DNA of 64,000 nt from an uncultured Alistipes sp. (lineage in GTDB: Bacteria; Bacteroidota; Bacteroidia; Bacteroidales; Rikenellaceae). The stretch lies in assembly GCA_900768015.1 (NCBI GenBank), contig CAAGBI010000014.1:1-64000 (forward strand). The letters run 5' to 3'. Numbering within the stretch: position 1 is the stretch's first letter; each line of letters begins with the position of its first letter. Below are positions 28,610 through 36,624 of the stretch, one piece after another. The notes under the pieces were generated by a model. That model saw nothing but the letters and a program-made list of their open reading frames with translations. It was not told the origin of the DNA and ran no database searches. A program made the position numbers and the translations under genes.

Positions 28610-30055
28610 ATGTATTCAGGATATAACATATCGTCAGGTCAGCGCCATAACTCGCTCTTTGGCAAGGTGGACAAGGTGGCATTGCTGCTCTATGTAGCCA
28701 TCGTGTTGCTCGGCCTATTGTTCATCACCTCGGCGTCGTATGACCCCGAGGCGGAGAACATCTTCTCGTTCAGCCACAACTACATGAAGCAGGCTATATG
28801 GATTGGCATATCGTCGGTCGTTGTCACCGTGGTGCTGTTGCTCGACCGTAGGCTCTTTCATATGTTTGCAGTGCCTGCCTATGTCGTCGGCATAGGCCTA
28901 CTTCTTGCCGCACTATTTTTTGGTCGCGAGGTCAATGGTGCTAAGGCGTGGTTCGAGTTCGGAGGCTTCAGGGTGCAGCCCGTGGAGTTTGCCAAGATTG
29001 CCACGGCGCTGATGATGGCGCGCGTGATGAGCGACTACTCGTTCAACATAAAGCGCCTCGTGGACCTCGTTAAGGTGGCAGCCGTCATACTGCTCCCCTT
29101 CTCGATTATCGTGTTGCAGAACGACACTGGCTCGGGCCTTGTGCTTGGCGCCTTCATCTTCGTATTCTTCCGCGAGGGATTGTCAAAGTATGTTTACTTT
29201 CCAGTGCTGTTTACCGCCTTCCTATTCATCGTGTCGCTCATCTTCGAGCCCGTGGTGATATTCACTGCGCTTCTGGTGCTCTTCACACTGTATAGCCTTA
29301 TGAAGCATGGTGCCTTTATCGGTCACTTGCGCTTCCTGCTTATCATCTTCTTGGTGTCGATGCTCTTGGCGGTCTTTACCTCGCTGAGTGGCTATGCGGC
29401 ACTGATGATAGCCTCGGTCGTAGCCATTGTGGTGTTGCTTATCTTCGTGTTTAAGACCCACACGCTCAGCCTCTTGTGGCCTATCGTGCTCTTTGTCTAC
29501 GCCATGGTGTTTGTGCCTACATGCGACTACCTCTTCTCGAAGCTCGAGCCTCATCAGCAGAACCGCATACGCATCTTCGTGGGCATGGTCGACGATCCCC
29601 AGGATGTGGGCTACAATGTCAACCAGTCGGAGATCGCCATAGGCTCGGGAGGTCTCTTCGGTAAGGGCTTCTTGGAGGGCACGCAGACGCGCTATAACTT
29701 CGTGCCCGAGAAGCACACGGACTTCATCTTCTGCGTCGTAGGCGAGGAGTGGGGTCTGTTTGGTTGCTTCGTTGTTGTGGCGTTGTATGTCGCCCTTATT
29801 CTTCGCCTTATGCGCATGGGTGAGCGCATCAAAGAGCCCTTCGGTAGGGTATATTGCTACTCCGTCGCGGCGATGCTGCTGCTGCATGTTTTGGTGAACA
29901 TAGGCATGACCATAGGCCTTATGCCGGTGATGGGTATCCCCTTGCCGCTGATGAGCTACGGAGGCTCGTCGCTGTTGGCATTCTCGCTGCTTATAATGAT
30001 TGCGATACGCCTCGATGCTTCGACTTCGGATAACGATATGAGCATAAAGTATTGA
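28610..30055 (+). CDS. rodA: SEDS peptidoglycan polymerase RodA
   Basis: Polytopic glycosyltransferase working with PBP2 in side-wall synthesis. About ten helices are visible. SEDS marks are GREVNGAKAWFEFGGFRVQPVEF, with the conserved W and Q-P-x-E, QSEIAIGSGGLFGKGF, PEKHTDFIFCVVGEEWG, and the C-terminal MSYGGSSLLAFSLLIMI. At 481 aa it is longer than E. coli RodA (~370 aa). The additional length comes from extra hydrophobic segments in the middle (~residues 195-275). surE begins 2 bp after the stop. Confidence 0.93.
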   Translation: MYSGYNISSGQRHNSLFGKVDKVALLLYVAIVLLGLLFITSASYDPEAENIFSFSHNYMKQAIWIGISSVVVTVVLLLDRRLFHMFAVPAYVVGIGLLLAALFFGREVNGAKAWFEFGGFRVQPVEFAKIATALMMARVMSDYSFNIKRLVDLVKVAAVILLPFSIIVLQNDTGSGLVLGAFIFVFFREGLSKYVYFPVLFTAFLFIVSLIFEPVVIFTALLVLFTLYSLMKHGAFIGHLRFLLIIFLVSMLLAVFTSLSGYAALMIASVVAIVVLLIFVFKTHTLSLLWPIVLFVYAMVFVPTCDYLFSKLEPHQQNRIRIFVGMVDDPQDVGYNVNQSEIAIGSGGLFGKGFLEGTQTRYNFVPEKHTDFIFCVVGEEWGLFGCFVVVALYVALILRLMRMGERIKEPFGRVYCYSVAAMLLLHVLVNIGMTIGLMPVMGIPLPLMSYGGSSLLAFSLLIMIAIRLDASTSDNDMSIKY

Positions 30056-30057
30056 TT

Positions 30058-30837
30058 ATGAATAACGAAAGATTGATATTTGTAACTAACGACGACAGCT
30101 ACCTCTCGAAGGGCTTTCGTCATGCCGTGGAGCTCGCTTCGCGCTTCGGTAGGGTTGTAGCCATCGCGCCCGATAGGGTGCAGAGTGGCATGAGCCAGGC
30201 CATCACGATAAATGCACCCCTCTTTCTGCGCCGCGTTGAGGAGAGGGAGGGTGTCGAGATATACGCCTTCTCGGGTACTCCTGTCGACTGCGCCAAGATA
30301 GCCTTCGACCACTTCTTCGAGGGACGCAAAGTAGACCTCGTAGTGTCGGGCATCAACCATGGCTCGAATGCCGCGGTAAATGTTATGTACTCGGGTACTA
30401 TGGGTGCCGCTATCGAGGGTAGCTTCTATGGTGTGCCCTCGGTGGGTCTGTCGGTAGATGACCATAGCGCCGATGCCGACTTTGAGGGTGCTGTGGAGTG
30501 TGGCGAGCGCATCATACGCGCAATCATGGAGAACGAGATTAACCTGCCCCGCCCCTTGTGCCTAAATGTGAATGTCCCCCGCTGCGCTGCATCAGAAATT
30601 CAGGGCATACGCCTATGTCGCCAGACGCGAGGCTTCTGGAGAGAGGATTTTTACGCGCGCCAGGATCCCCAGGGTAGGGATTACTTCTGGCTTACGGGAG
30701 CATTCCAGAACGCTGAGCCCGAGGCGGAGGATACCGACGAGTGGGCATTGGCACATAAGTATGTGAGCGTCGTTCCCGTGCAGGTCGATATGACCGACTA
30801 CCGCATGCTCAAGAGCCTCGATGGCATCATAAAGTAA
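30058..30837 (+). CDS. surE: 5'/3'-nucleotidase SurE
   Basis: Metal-dependent nucleoside monophosphatase, cytoplasmic. The N-terminal metal motif is FVTNDDS, with D12 and D13 the expected ligands. The residue after DD is Ser here, where Gly is usual. SGTPVDC, SGINHGSN and SGTMGAAIEG supply the other active-site segments. At 259 aa the length is normal. I start at ATG 30058; an in-frame TTG two codons upstream overlaps the rodA stop. It is tightly packed between rodA and the histidine kinase gene. Confidence 0.93.
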   Translation: MNNERLIFVTNDDSYLSKGFRHAVELASRFGRVVAIAPDRVQSGMSQAITINAPLFLRRVEEREGVEIYAFSGTPVDCAKIAFDHFFEGRKVDLVVSGINHGSNAAVNVMYSGTMGAAIEGSFYGVPSVGLSVDDHSADADFEGAVECGERIIRAIMENEINLPRPLCLNVNVPRCAASEIQGIRLCRQTRGFWREDFYARQDPQGRDYFWLTGAFQNAEPEAEDTDEWALAHKYVSVVPVQVDMTDYRMLKSLDGIIK

Positions 30838-30852
30838 CACCACGACCGCATT

Positions 30853-31878
30853 ATGACAGGCGTAGAGATACTCACGATAGTCTCGATAGTTATGCAGTTC
30901 GTGGCGATAGCCATGACGCTGCCCCTTGTCAATCACACACGCTATAAGGCGTTGTGGATATGTTGTATCGTGGGTCTTGCAATGCTAACGGTGGAGCGAG
31001 GCCTCGACCTCGGCATCTTCGGTGAGGATGCCATCTCGGATTTAGCCCTTGCATGGGTAGGTATCATACTCTCGTTGAGCTACTCGTTGAGCGTCTTCTT
31101 TGGTAGGCTCCTTGTGCGCCATGTAGATAGGGTCACGCAGCAGCGCCGATTGCTCGAGAATAGGCTTATGACGGCGGTGTTGCGCACCGAGGAGCGCCAG
31201 CGTGCCAACTTCTCGCGCGAGCTACACGATGGCCTTGGCCCTCTGCTCTCCTCGGCCAAGATGTCCCTTTCGGCACTCAGCCGCGCAGATATGGATGACA
31301 ACAGCCGTAAGATGCTACAAAATACATCGGCGGTTATCGAGGAGGCTATACGCTCGCTACGCGAAATATCGAACAACCTTTCGCCACATGTGCTCAACAA
31401 CTTCGGCCTCGTGCACGGCATCAAGAACTTCGTGGAGAGGGTGGGGGCGTTGCACAACTGCGAGATTATACTCCGCTCGCGCCTCGTGGATGAGCGCTTC
31501 GATGCAAATATCGAGGTTATACTCTATCGTGTGGTGTGTGAGCTTGTTAACAACTCGCTCAAGCACTCGGAGTGTGAGCGCATAATTATAGATGTAAACA
31601 AGGTTGAGGATAACATCGTCATAGATTACCGCGACAACGGCAAGGGTTTTAATATTGTGGAGGTTGAGAATGCGGGCATGGGTCTCTCGAACATCAAGTC
31701 GCGCATATCGTCGCTCGGTGGTAAGATCCGCATCGACGCAAGGCCTAATGGTGGCATGTCGGCACATATCGCCGTGAGCACCACGGGCGAGATTGTGCAA
31801 CTTGCAGACGACCTCTACGAACAAGTATATGGAAAGAGATATGGTAGAAAAAAGAGTAAACATAGCGTTGGTCGATGA
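30853..31878 (+). CDS. HisKA_3 (NarL-pair) sensor histidine kinase, membrane-only sensor
   Basis: Histidine kinase that should phosphorylate the following response regulator. Three N-terminal helices (~residues 5-24, 33-47 and 62-86) have only short loops, so no extracytoplasmic sensor domain exists; it may sense a membrane signal or partner. The HisKA_3 domain has H125 in RELHDGLGPLL. The ATPase domain has the N-box (CELVNNSLKHSEC), DNGKGF and GMGLSNI. It starts 15 bp after surE, and its 3' end overlaps the regulator gene. Stimulus and targets are unknown. Confidence 0.92.
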   Translation: MTGVEILTIVSIVMQFVAIAMTLPLVNHTRYKALWICCIVGLAMLTVERGLDLGIFGEDAISDLALAWVGIILSLSYSLSVFFGRLLVRHVDRVTQQRRLLENRLMTAVLRTEERQRANFSRELHDGLGPLLSSAKMSLSALSRADMDDNSRKMLQNTSAVIEEAIRSLREISNNLSPHVLNNFGLVHGIKNFVERVGALHNCEIILRSRLVDERFDANIEVILYRVVCELVNNSLKHSECERIIIDVNKVEDNIVIDYRDNGKGFNIVEVENAGMGLSNIKSRISSLGGKIRIDARPNGGMSAHIAVSTTGEIVQLADDLYEQVYGKRYGRKKSKHSVGR

Positions 31879-32494
31879 CCACACGCTCTTCCGCACAGGA
31901 CTGCGTGGATTGCTATCGATGCGTGAGGAGTTCAATGTCGTAGCCGATGTGGGCAGTGGCGAGGAGTTCCTCGAGATGCTCCCCTCGTTGGATGTCGATG
32001 TGGTATTCATGGATATATCTATGCCCGGCATAAATGGCGTGGAGACAACACGCCGCGCACTCCAGCAGCGCCCCGATCTCCATGTCATAGCCCTCTCTAT
32101 GTATGGCGACGACCACTTCTACAAGCTTATGCTTGACTCTGGTGCCTCGGGCTTCCTGCTCAAAGACTCCGATATTGAGGAGGTCTACGCCTCTGTGGAT
32201 GCAGTGTCCGAGGGCGATAGCTACTTCAGCGAGGCGCTGCTCGGCTCCTTTACGCGCAACATGAGCCGCCTTGCCCTTCCTGATGCTCCCACCGAGGACT
32301 CCCTCTCCGACCGCGAGGTGGAGATTCTCCTCGAGGTGTGCCGTGGCCTTTCAAACCAGGAGATTGCCGACAAGCTCTTTATCTCTAAGCGCACCGTGGA
32401 TAAGCATCGTGCCAATATTCTTGAGAAGACGGGTTGCAAAAACACCGCCAATCTTGTGGTGTATGCCATAAAGAACCACCTCGTCGAGATTTGA
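31841..32494 (+). CDS. NarL/FixJ-type response regulator
   Basis: DNA-binding regulator paired with the upstream kinase. The receiver domain has acidic residues D12 and D13 and the phospho-acceptor D58 in FMDISMPG. Lys in LLKDSD is the switch Lys. The C-terminal LuxR-type helix-turn-helix has LSDREVEILLEVCRGLSNQE and ISKRTVDKHRANI. The start is ATG 31841 (MVEKRVN) or ATG 31829; both overlap the kinase gene, suggesting coupled translation. 3' element iii begins at its stop codon. Confidence 0.92.
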   Translation: MVEKRVNIALVDDHTLFRTGLRGLLSMREEFNVVADVGSGEEFLEMLPSLDVDVVFMDISMPGINGVETTRRALQQRPDLHVIALSMYGDDHFYKLMLDSGASGFLLKDSDIEEVYASVDAVSEGDSYFSEALLGSFTRNMSRLALPDAPTEDSLSDREVEILLEVCRGLSNQEIADKLFISKRTVDKHRANILEKTGCKNTANLVVYAIKNHLVEI

Positions 32495-32617
32495 TTTGTT
32501 GTGATAAGTCGCAATCTGCGGCACCAAACTTAGAGCCCCGAATGGGAAATACGCTTAGTATGTCCCATCCGAGGCTCTTTCATTTGGCACCACATCTCAC
32601 GACTTCTGACAACAAAT
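32494..32617 (+). repeat. 3'-UTR element, copy iii, downstream of the response regulator
   Basis: The ends ATTTGTTGTGATAAGTCG and (inverted) ATTTGTTGTCAGAAGTCG match at 16 of 18. The first base is the last base of the stop codon. Internally a 16-nt stem (32532-32547 with 32563-32578, two non-Watson-Crick positions) carries the apex AATAC-GCTTA-GTATG and is followed by CTTTCATTT. The right arm CCCATCCGAGGCT is shared with element iv. Confidence 0.8.
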
Positions 32618-32707
32618 TGGGTTGTGGTGCTGATGACCGATAGATAGACTTAATTCTCACTCTCCGCCGAGTCTCCCTTTGGCGTAGTATTTGCCCATGC
32701 GTAAGGC

Positions 32708-33616
32708 ATGGAAAATAAAGGCATTATACGGGCGCACATAGCCCTAATATTCTGCAACCTCGTATGGGCGTGCGACTATCCATTCTACAACCTTCTGTTG
32801 GGTAAGTACCTTTCGCCACTCGCCATGGTTACAGCCTCGCTCGTCGTGGCGGCGCTATTGTCGTGGATACCTGTTATATGGCAGGGGCGCGAACACATAG
32901 CACGCAGCGACTGGGGCCTTATCCTCCTTGCGGCAATATTGATGGGTGTCGTGCGCAAGGTGATGATGATGTTCGGCCTCTCGCGTACCTCGCCCATCGA
33001 CGGCTCCATCATCGCCACCATAACGCCTCTTATCGTGCTTGTCGTATCGGTCTTAGCGCGTGTCGATAGGCTCACCACGCGCAAGGTCGCGGGCCTTATT
33101 ATCGGCTGTGCGGGTGCTGTGGCGGTAGTTGTTACGAGCGATAGCCCCACGCACGAGAAGTCGGAACTGTGGGGCAACCTGATGATGATTACGAGTGGCT
33201 GCGTGACGGCACTCTATATGGTGTTCTTCAAACCCGTGGTCTCGAAGTATCGTGTTACGACGGTGCTCCGCGCCATATACACCATCTCTGCCGCGGTGAT
33301 GCTACCCATAGGCATCGACTCGGTCATTGAGAGTGACTTCGCGGATATGAACGCGAAGCTCTGGGCCGCTGCGGCCTTTGTCCTTATCGTGCCTACATAT
33401 CTGCCCAACCTCCTGCTCAACTACTCGTTGCGCTATCTCAAGCCCACGATGTCGAGCACCTATACCTATATACAACCCGTCCTTGCCGTGGCCCTCTCTG
33501 TGGCTATGGGTCTCGACCGCCTGCATGCCGATACGGTGCTCTTCGCGCTGCTGCTCTTTGTCGGCGTAGGTTTAGTTATTAGGTCGTACAGCAAAGGAGC
33601 AACCAGCAAAAATTAG
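32708..33616 (+). CDS. EamA/DMT-family transporter
   Basis: Integral membrane protein of the drug/metabolite transporter superfamily. About ten helices form two EamA repeats (~residues 8-135 and 150-293). Typical marks are NLVWACDYPFYN in helix 1 and the end of repeat 2, TYIQPVLAVALSVAMGLDRL, with its conserved proline. At 302 aa the length is normal. The substrate cannot be read from sequence. It is flanked by 3' element iii and a terminator, so it is probably a single-gene unit. I saw no convincing promoter in 32618-32707. Confidence 0.9.
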   Translation: MENKGIIRAHIALIFCNLVWACDYPFYNLLLGKYLSPLAMVTASLVVAALLSWIPVIWQGREHIARSDWGLILLAAILMGVVRKVMMMFGLSRTSPIDGSIIATITPLIVLVVSVLARVDRLTTRKVAGLIIGCAGAVAVVVTSDSPTHEKSELWGNLMMITSGCVTALYMVFFKPVVSKYRVTTVLRAIYTISAAVMLPIGIDSVIESDFADMNAKLWAAAAFVLIVPTYLPNLLLNYSLRYLKPTMSSTYTYIQPVLAVALSVAMGLDRLHADTVLFALLLFVGVGLVIRSYSKGATSKN

Positions 33617-33640
33617 GGAAGCAGTGCGCTTCCCTATTCT
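33614..33640. terminator. Intrinsic terminator between convergent genes
   Basis: TAGGGAAGC/GCTTCCCTA (33614-33622 with 33628-33636) is followed by TTCTTT. The stem overlaps the stop codon of the EamA gene. Confidence 0.85.
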
Positions 33641-34048
33641 TTAATTGTGTCGTGCTACGACCGTTGTTTTGCAGAGCGTGTCGCCCTCATCATCGAAGAC
33701 TTCGACAATGAAGTTGAGGTTCTCCCTGTCGAGGTAGCCCCACTCGGGTGCAAAGGTAAACTCAAAGGGCATCATCTCGCCCGAGAGCGTTAGGTGGTGG
33801 TCGTTATGCACAATGAAGTTGTCGTGCATGACCCTGATGTAGCAGTCGCCACGGAACCCTCCGATATTGCCGCTACAGAGGTAAGTGTGGGTGTCAAACT
33901 CGTGGTCGCTGGTGTTGTTGGATGTAGGTGTCTCCTTGATACACTCAATGGTTATATCTGTGAGCTTAGCGCTCTTGTTTCCCAATTCAACATCAACATC
34001 GCAGGCCACAAATGCCAATGCCACAAGTGCGAAAAAAAGTCTTTTCAT
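33641..34048 (-). CDS. Small lipoprotein of unknown function
   Basis: Not recognised. It is 135 aa with a lipoprotein signal (MKRLFFALVALAFVAC, lipobox FVAC, Cys16). The mature part is probably all-beta and acidic, with aromatic residues near the C-terminus (FTFAPEWGYLDRENLNFIVEVFDDEGD), resembling a beta-sandwich. It stands downstream of the ECF sigma cluster but has its own promoter with an unusual G9 spacer, so its expression may vary. Function unknown. Confidence 0.8.
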   Translation of the reverse strand: MKRLFFALVALAFVACDVDVELGNKSAKLTDITIECIKETPTSNNTSDHEFDTHTYLCSGNIGGFRGDCYIRVMHDNFIVHNDHHLTLSGEMMPFEFTFAPEWGYLDRENLNFIVEVFDDEGDTLCKTTVVARHN

Positions 34049-34077
34049 AGGTCGTAAGTTTTTAATGTTTCACTATG

Positions 34078-34108
34078 CAAATTTACCCCCCCCCACCAAT
34101 TTTCCAAA
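34078..34108 (-). promoter_or_regulatory. Promoter with a nine-base G tract in the -33/-7 spacer
   Basis: On the minus strand TAAATTTG (34078-34085) is the -7 box and TTTG (34105-34108) the -33 element. The 19-bp spacer begins directly at the -7 box with nine G residues (C9 on the plus strand, 34086-34094). Slippage in this tract would change the spacer length and so the promoter strength. The predicted transcription start is about 25 bp upstream of the lipoprotein start codon. Confidence 0.72.
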
Positions 34109-34194
34109 TTTTTAGGCAATAAATTGATAGTCAGGAGAGTAAATTTGTGCATATTACATATATATGCGGTGTGCTTATGGTCGTTTTTATGCTG

Positions 34195-34971
34195 CTACTT
34201 GAAGTTGTTGAGCTTCGAGGTCTTAATCTTTGCCTTGCCCATGTTTGCTACGGTGACAGCGTCGGCAATGCCGTGGAACTCGATGATACCCTCACCAGTG
34301 CTCACTATCTCCAACTTCTGGCAGTCAACATTAAGCAGTGAGTTCTCGATGCCCGATGAGTTTTGTAGGATAGCGGTTGCCGTTGTCGCACCCCTCATAT
34401 AGAGGTATCCTGTGTTCAATGTAAATAGCTGCTCGGTGTTGAGGTTATCAACCTTCATGGTCATAGTGCCCGTATTGTATATCTCCATACTTGACTTTGC
34501 GGTAATGTCTGTAGCGATAATCGACATGGTCAGGGTGTTGACCATTTGCAGCTTGTCGGCACACTTGCCACTCTTGAAGAATAGATTCATATCCGAGGTG
34601 TTGGTTATACATCGCAGGCTCTCAGAGGGGATGGTGACCTCGATATGGCACTTCTGGTTGAGCGTAGCCATAACCTTTTTCGGAGCATCATTATCGCATG
34701 CAATAGCGAGTGAGTCGTCTCTAAAATCAAATTTTAGGTAGGGAAACACGCTTGTGGGCGCTGCAATGGTTATTATGTCGCTCTCCTCGTCGGTGATGGT
34801 GACCGTTGCGGGTAGGGTGGAGATAAGCTCCTTAAGCTCCGAGTGGCGTAGCTCGGTAACTGTGTACTCAATGGCGTGGTTATCAGCTTTACTTATGCTC
34901 ACCACCTTCTGTGCTTGTGCTGCAGCCATGAAGCCGACGACTGACAACGCAATAAAAAATATCTTTCTCAT
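34195..34971 (-). CDS. Exported GIN-domain (DUF2807-like) protein
   Basis: Secreted protein of unknown role. A signal peptide (~residues 1-20, ending AAAQA-Q) leads to a long run of regular beta strands and short turns (MNLFFKSG, LQMVNTLTMSI, MEIYNTGTMTMKV), as in the head-GIN-domain right-handed beta-helix family. At 258 aa the length fits. It lies 26 bp after a small exported protein and downstream of an ECF sigma/anti-sigma pair, so envelope-stress control is plausible. Assignment to DUF2807 is by pattern and not by profile search. Confidence 0.72.
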   Translation of the reverse strand: MRKIFFIALSVVGFMAAAQAQKVVSISKADNHAIEYTVTELRHSELKELISTLPATVTITDEESDIITIAAPTSVFPYLKFDFRDDSLAIACDNDAPKKVMATLNQKCHIEVTIPSESLRCITNTSDMNLFFKSGKCADKLQMVNTLTMSIIATDITAKSSMEIYNTGTMTMKVDNLNTEQLFTLNTGYLYMRGATTATAILQNSSGIENSLLNVDCQKLEIVSTGEGIIEFHGIADAVTVANMGKAKIKTSKLNNFK

Positions 34972-34997
34972 AGTTGTAATTTCTTAAAATTTGTAGC

Positions 34998-35387
34998 TTA
35001 CTCCTCTTTGTATATGACCTGCTCGTAGACCGTGCATAGCGAGCCGTTGGTGTCGAGACGGTAGATGCGCTTGGGGCTTGAGTATATGGCAGTTATCAGG
35101 CGTATCTTGCCGCTTGCCTCCTCCTCCCATACATCTGCCGTGTCGCGCTCCGCGGTGAAGGCCTCGATAAACTCCTTGGCTAAGGCCTTGTCGTCAATTA
35201 TCGAGAGTTCCGTTACGCGCTTTATTATCTCGCCAGTTGCGGGGTCGCGCTTCACGGCCACGCGCAGTCCCTGGCCATACTTATTGCTCTGCATGTCGCG
35301 CTTGAGGAGTGCCTCTATCCTCTCCTGTGCGCTGCACTCTGCGACGGTCGCCACAAGGAGTGCAACAATAAAAATCAGTCGTTTCAT
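34998..35387 (-). CDS. Small exported protein, DUF5024-like
   Basis: Function unknown. A signal peptide (MKRLIFIVALLVATVAECSA) is followed by ~110 residues with alternating charge (AVKRDPATGEIIKRVTELSI, AERDTADVWEEE). The gene lies 37 bp downstream of the anti-sigma gene and 26 bp upstream of the GIN gene. In Bacteroidales, small proteins of this kind accompany ECF sigma pairs and may be part of the regulon. The DUF5024 label is tentative. Confidence 0.6.
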   Translation of the reverse strand: MKRLIFIVALLVATVAECSAQERIEALLKRDMQSNKYGQGLRVAVKRDPATGEIIKRVTELSIIDDKALAKEFIEAFTAERDTADVWEEEASGKIRLITAIYSSPKRIYRLDTNGSLCTVYEQVIYKEE

Positions 35388-35424
35388 TTTTGCTAATCGT
35401 TTTATTTACAGCGCTGTATTGTTA

Positions 35425-35889
35425 CTAAAAATTGGTGTCTGCCCATGCTATAAGCTCGTTCGCCTCAAGCTCTATGGCCTCGGCGCGAGCAAAGAGCTCC
35501 TCGATGTCATCCTCGATAACCTCAATGTCGTCGTAGCGTATGCCCGCCTCGACAATGTAGCTGCCCTCATATATATTATAGGTGCGCACCTGGGTCTCAG
35601 GGTTGCCGTGGGGTAGTAGTACGACCACTACGGCTGCACAAGCCGCTACGGCAGTTGCTGCCGCTACCAACCACCTGTGACGGATTGTCATGCGAGGTTT
35701 GGGCTTCGCGGGTGCAGCTTTATCGGGCATGCCCTCGGCATACCAAGCGAACATCGCCTTGAGGTCGCTCCACTTGTCGGGCACATCTGCCGTAGCGAAC
35801 CACTCGTACAGCTCGCGCTCCTCGGTGTTGGTCGTGCGACCCTCGAGGAACTTATCTACGAGACTCTCTATGTAGTGTAGCTTATCCAT
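35425..35889 (-). CDS. Putative anti-sigma factor (single-pass membrane protein)
   Basis: Probably holds the upstream-encoded ECF sigma factor at the membrane. The N-terminal ~45 residues (LVDKFLEGRTTNTEERELYEWF) resemble the zinc-free anti-sigma domain found at the start of FecR-type proteins. One membrane helix lies at ~residues 74-92, followed by a short acidic periplasmic tail rather than a full FecR domain. The gene overlaps the sigma gene by 8 bp, strongly suggesting coupled synthesis. At 154 aa it is much shorter than FecR. Confidence 0.72.
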   Translation of the reverse strand: MDKLHYIESLVDKFLEGRTTNTEERELYEWFATADVPDKWSDLKAMFAWYAEGMPDKAAPAKPKPRMTIRHRWLVAAATAVAACAAVVVVLLPHGNPETQVRTYNIYEGSYIVEAGIRYDDIEVIEDDIEELFARAEAIELEANELIAWADTNF

Positions 35890-36367
35890 CTTTGCGGTTT
35901 TTGAATTGTTCTAATATTGCTCGGCGTGCTCGGCTGAGGTTCTGGTATATGGCGTCGTGGCTCATCTTCACGAGGTCGGCTATCTCCTCGACCTCCAAGC
36001 CCTCGATGTGTTTCATGCGTAGTATCATCTGCTGCTTGCTCGGCAGGGTGTCGATGGCCTGCAGCAGCTCGGTGTATCGCTCCAGCGATGGCGGCTCGTC
36101 GGAGGCTGTTATGCGCTCATCGAGTGTCGTTGCGGGGTGGCGCTTCTCGTTGCGTAGGGTGTTTAGCGCCAGACGCTTAACAACCACCGTGGCGAGGGCA
36201 TCTATATTGCGGTAGTCGTCGAGCTTGTCGCGCATGGCGTAGAGCTTGAGTAGCGCCTCCTGCACGACATCCTCGGCATCGGCCACGGCACCAAGGTATT
36301 GGTGTGCTATGGCGAGGAGCTTTGTGCGACTGCGCTCAACGAATATTTCGAACTCTCGGTTAGTCAT
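35882..36367 (-). CDS. ECF sigma-70 family factor
   Basis: RNA polymerase sigma factor of the extracytoplasmic-function class. Region 2 spans ~residues 10-75, with AEDVVQEALLKLY matching the conserved region 2.2 D-x-x-Q-E motif. Region 4 covers ~100-155, with LPSKQQMILRMKHIEGLEVE and the recognition helix MSHDAIYQNLSRARR. At 161 aa the length is typical. It heads a minus-strand group: sigma, anti-sigma, small exported protein and GIN-domain protein. Confidence 0.92.
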   Translation of the reverse strand: MTNREFEIFVERSRTKLLAIAHQYLGAVADAEDVVQEALLKLYAMRDKLDDYRNIDALATVVVKRLALNTLRNEKRHPATTLDERITASDEPPSLERYTELLQAIDTLPSKQQMILRMKHIEGLEVEEIADLVKMSHDAIYQNLSRARRAILEQFKNRKDG

Positions 36368-36466
36368 TTTGTTTTCGGCTTTCTACGCTTATGACACCAA
36401 AGGTCGCAATTTCTGACATAACGCGAAAATAAAAAGTGATTTTTTTGGGGGAGGAAGGGGTGGAAT

Positions 36467-36594
36467 AAGGAATTTAGGGAGATTAAGGAGATTAAGGAGT
36501 TTAAGGAGTTTAGAGAGTTAGTAGGTTGTTTATAACACTAACTTCCTTAATTTCCCTAAATTCTCTAAATTCCCTAAACACCCTAACTTCCCTA
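36467..36594. repeat. Inverted arms made of 9-nt repeats, copy 2
   Basis: The left arm (36467-36520) has GGAGATTAA/GGAGATTAA/GGAGTTTAA/GGAGTTTAG units. The right arm (36539-36594) has TTAATTTCC/CTAAATTCT/CTAAATTCC/CTAAACACC units. All are 9 nt and the two arms are complementary in type. Related to 19386-19477. It lies between the sigma gene and pckA, downstream of neither by obvious function. Confidence 0.75.
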
Positions 36595-36624
36595 TGCGCT
36601 ACAGTGATTAGCGCTCTAACCCTC

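Noticed and set aside
34086..34094. C9 homopolymer as a sequencing artefact
   Set aside because: Not excluded, but its exact fit to the -33/-7 spacer makes a real biological tract the better reading; raw reads would settle it.
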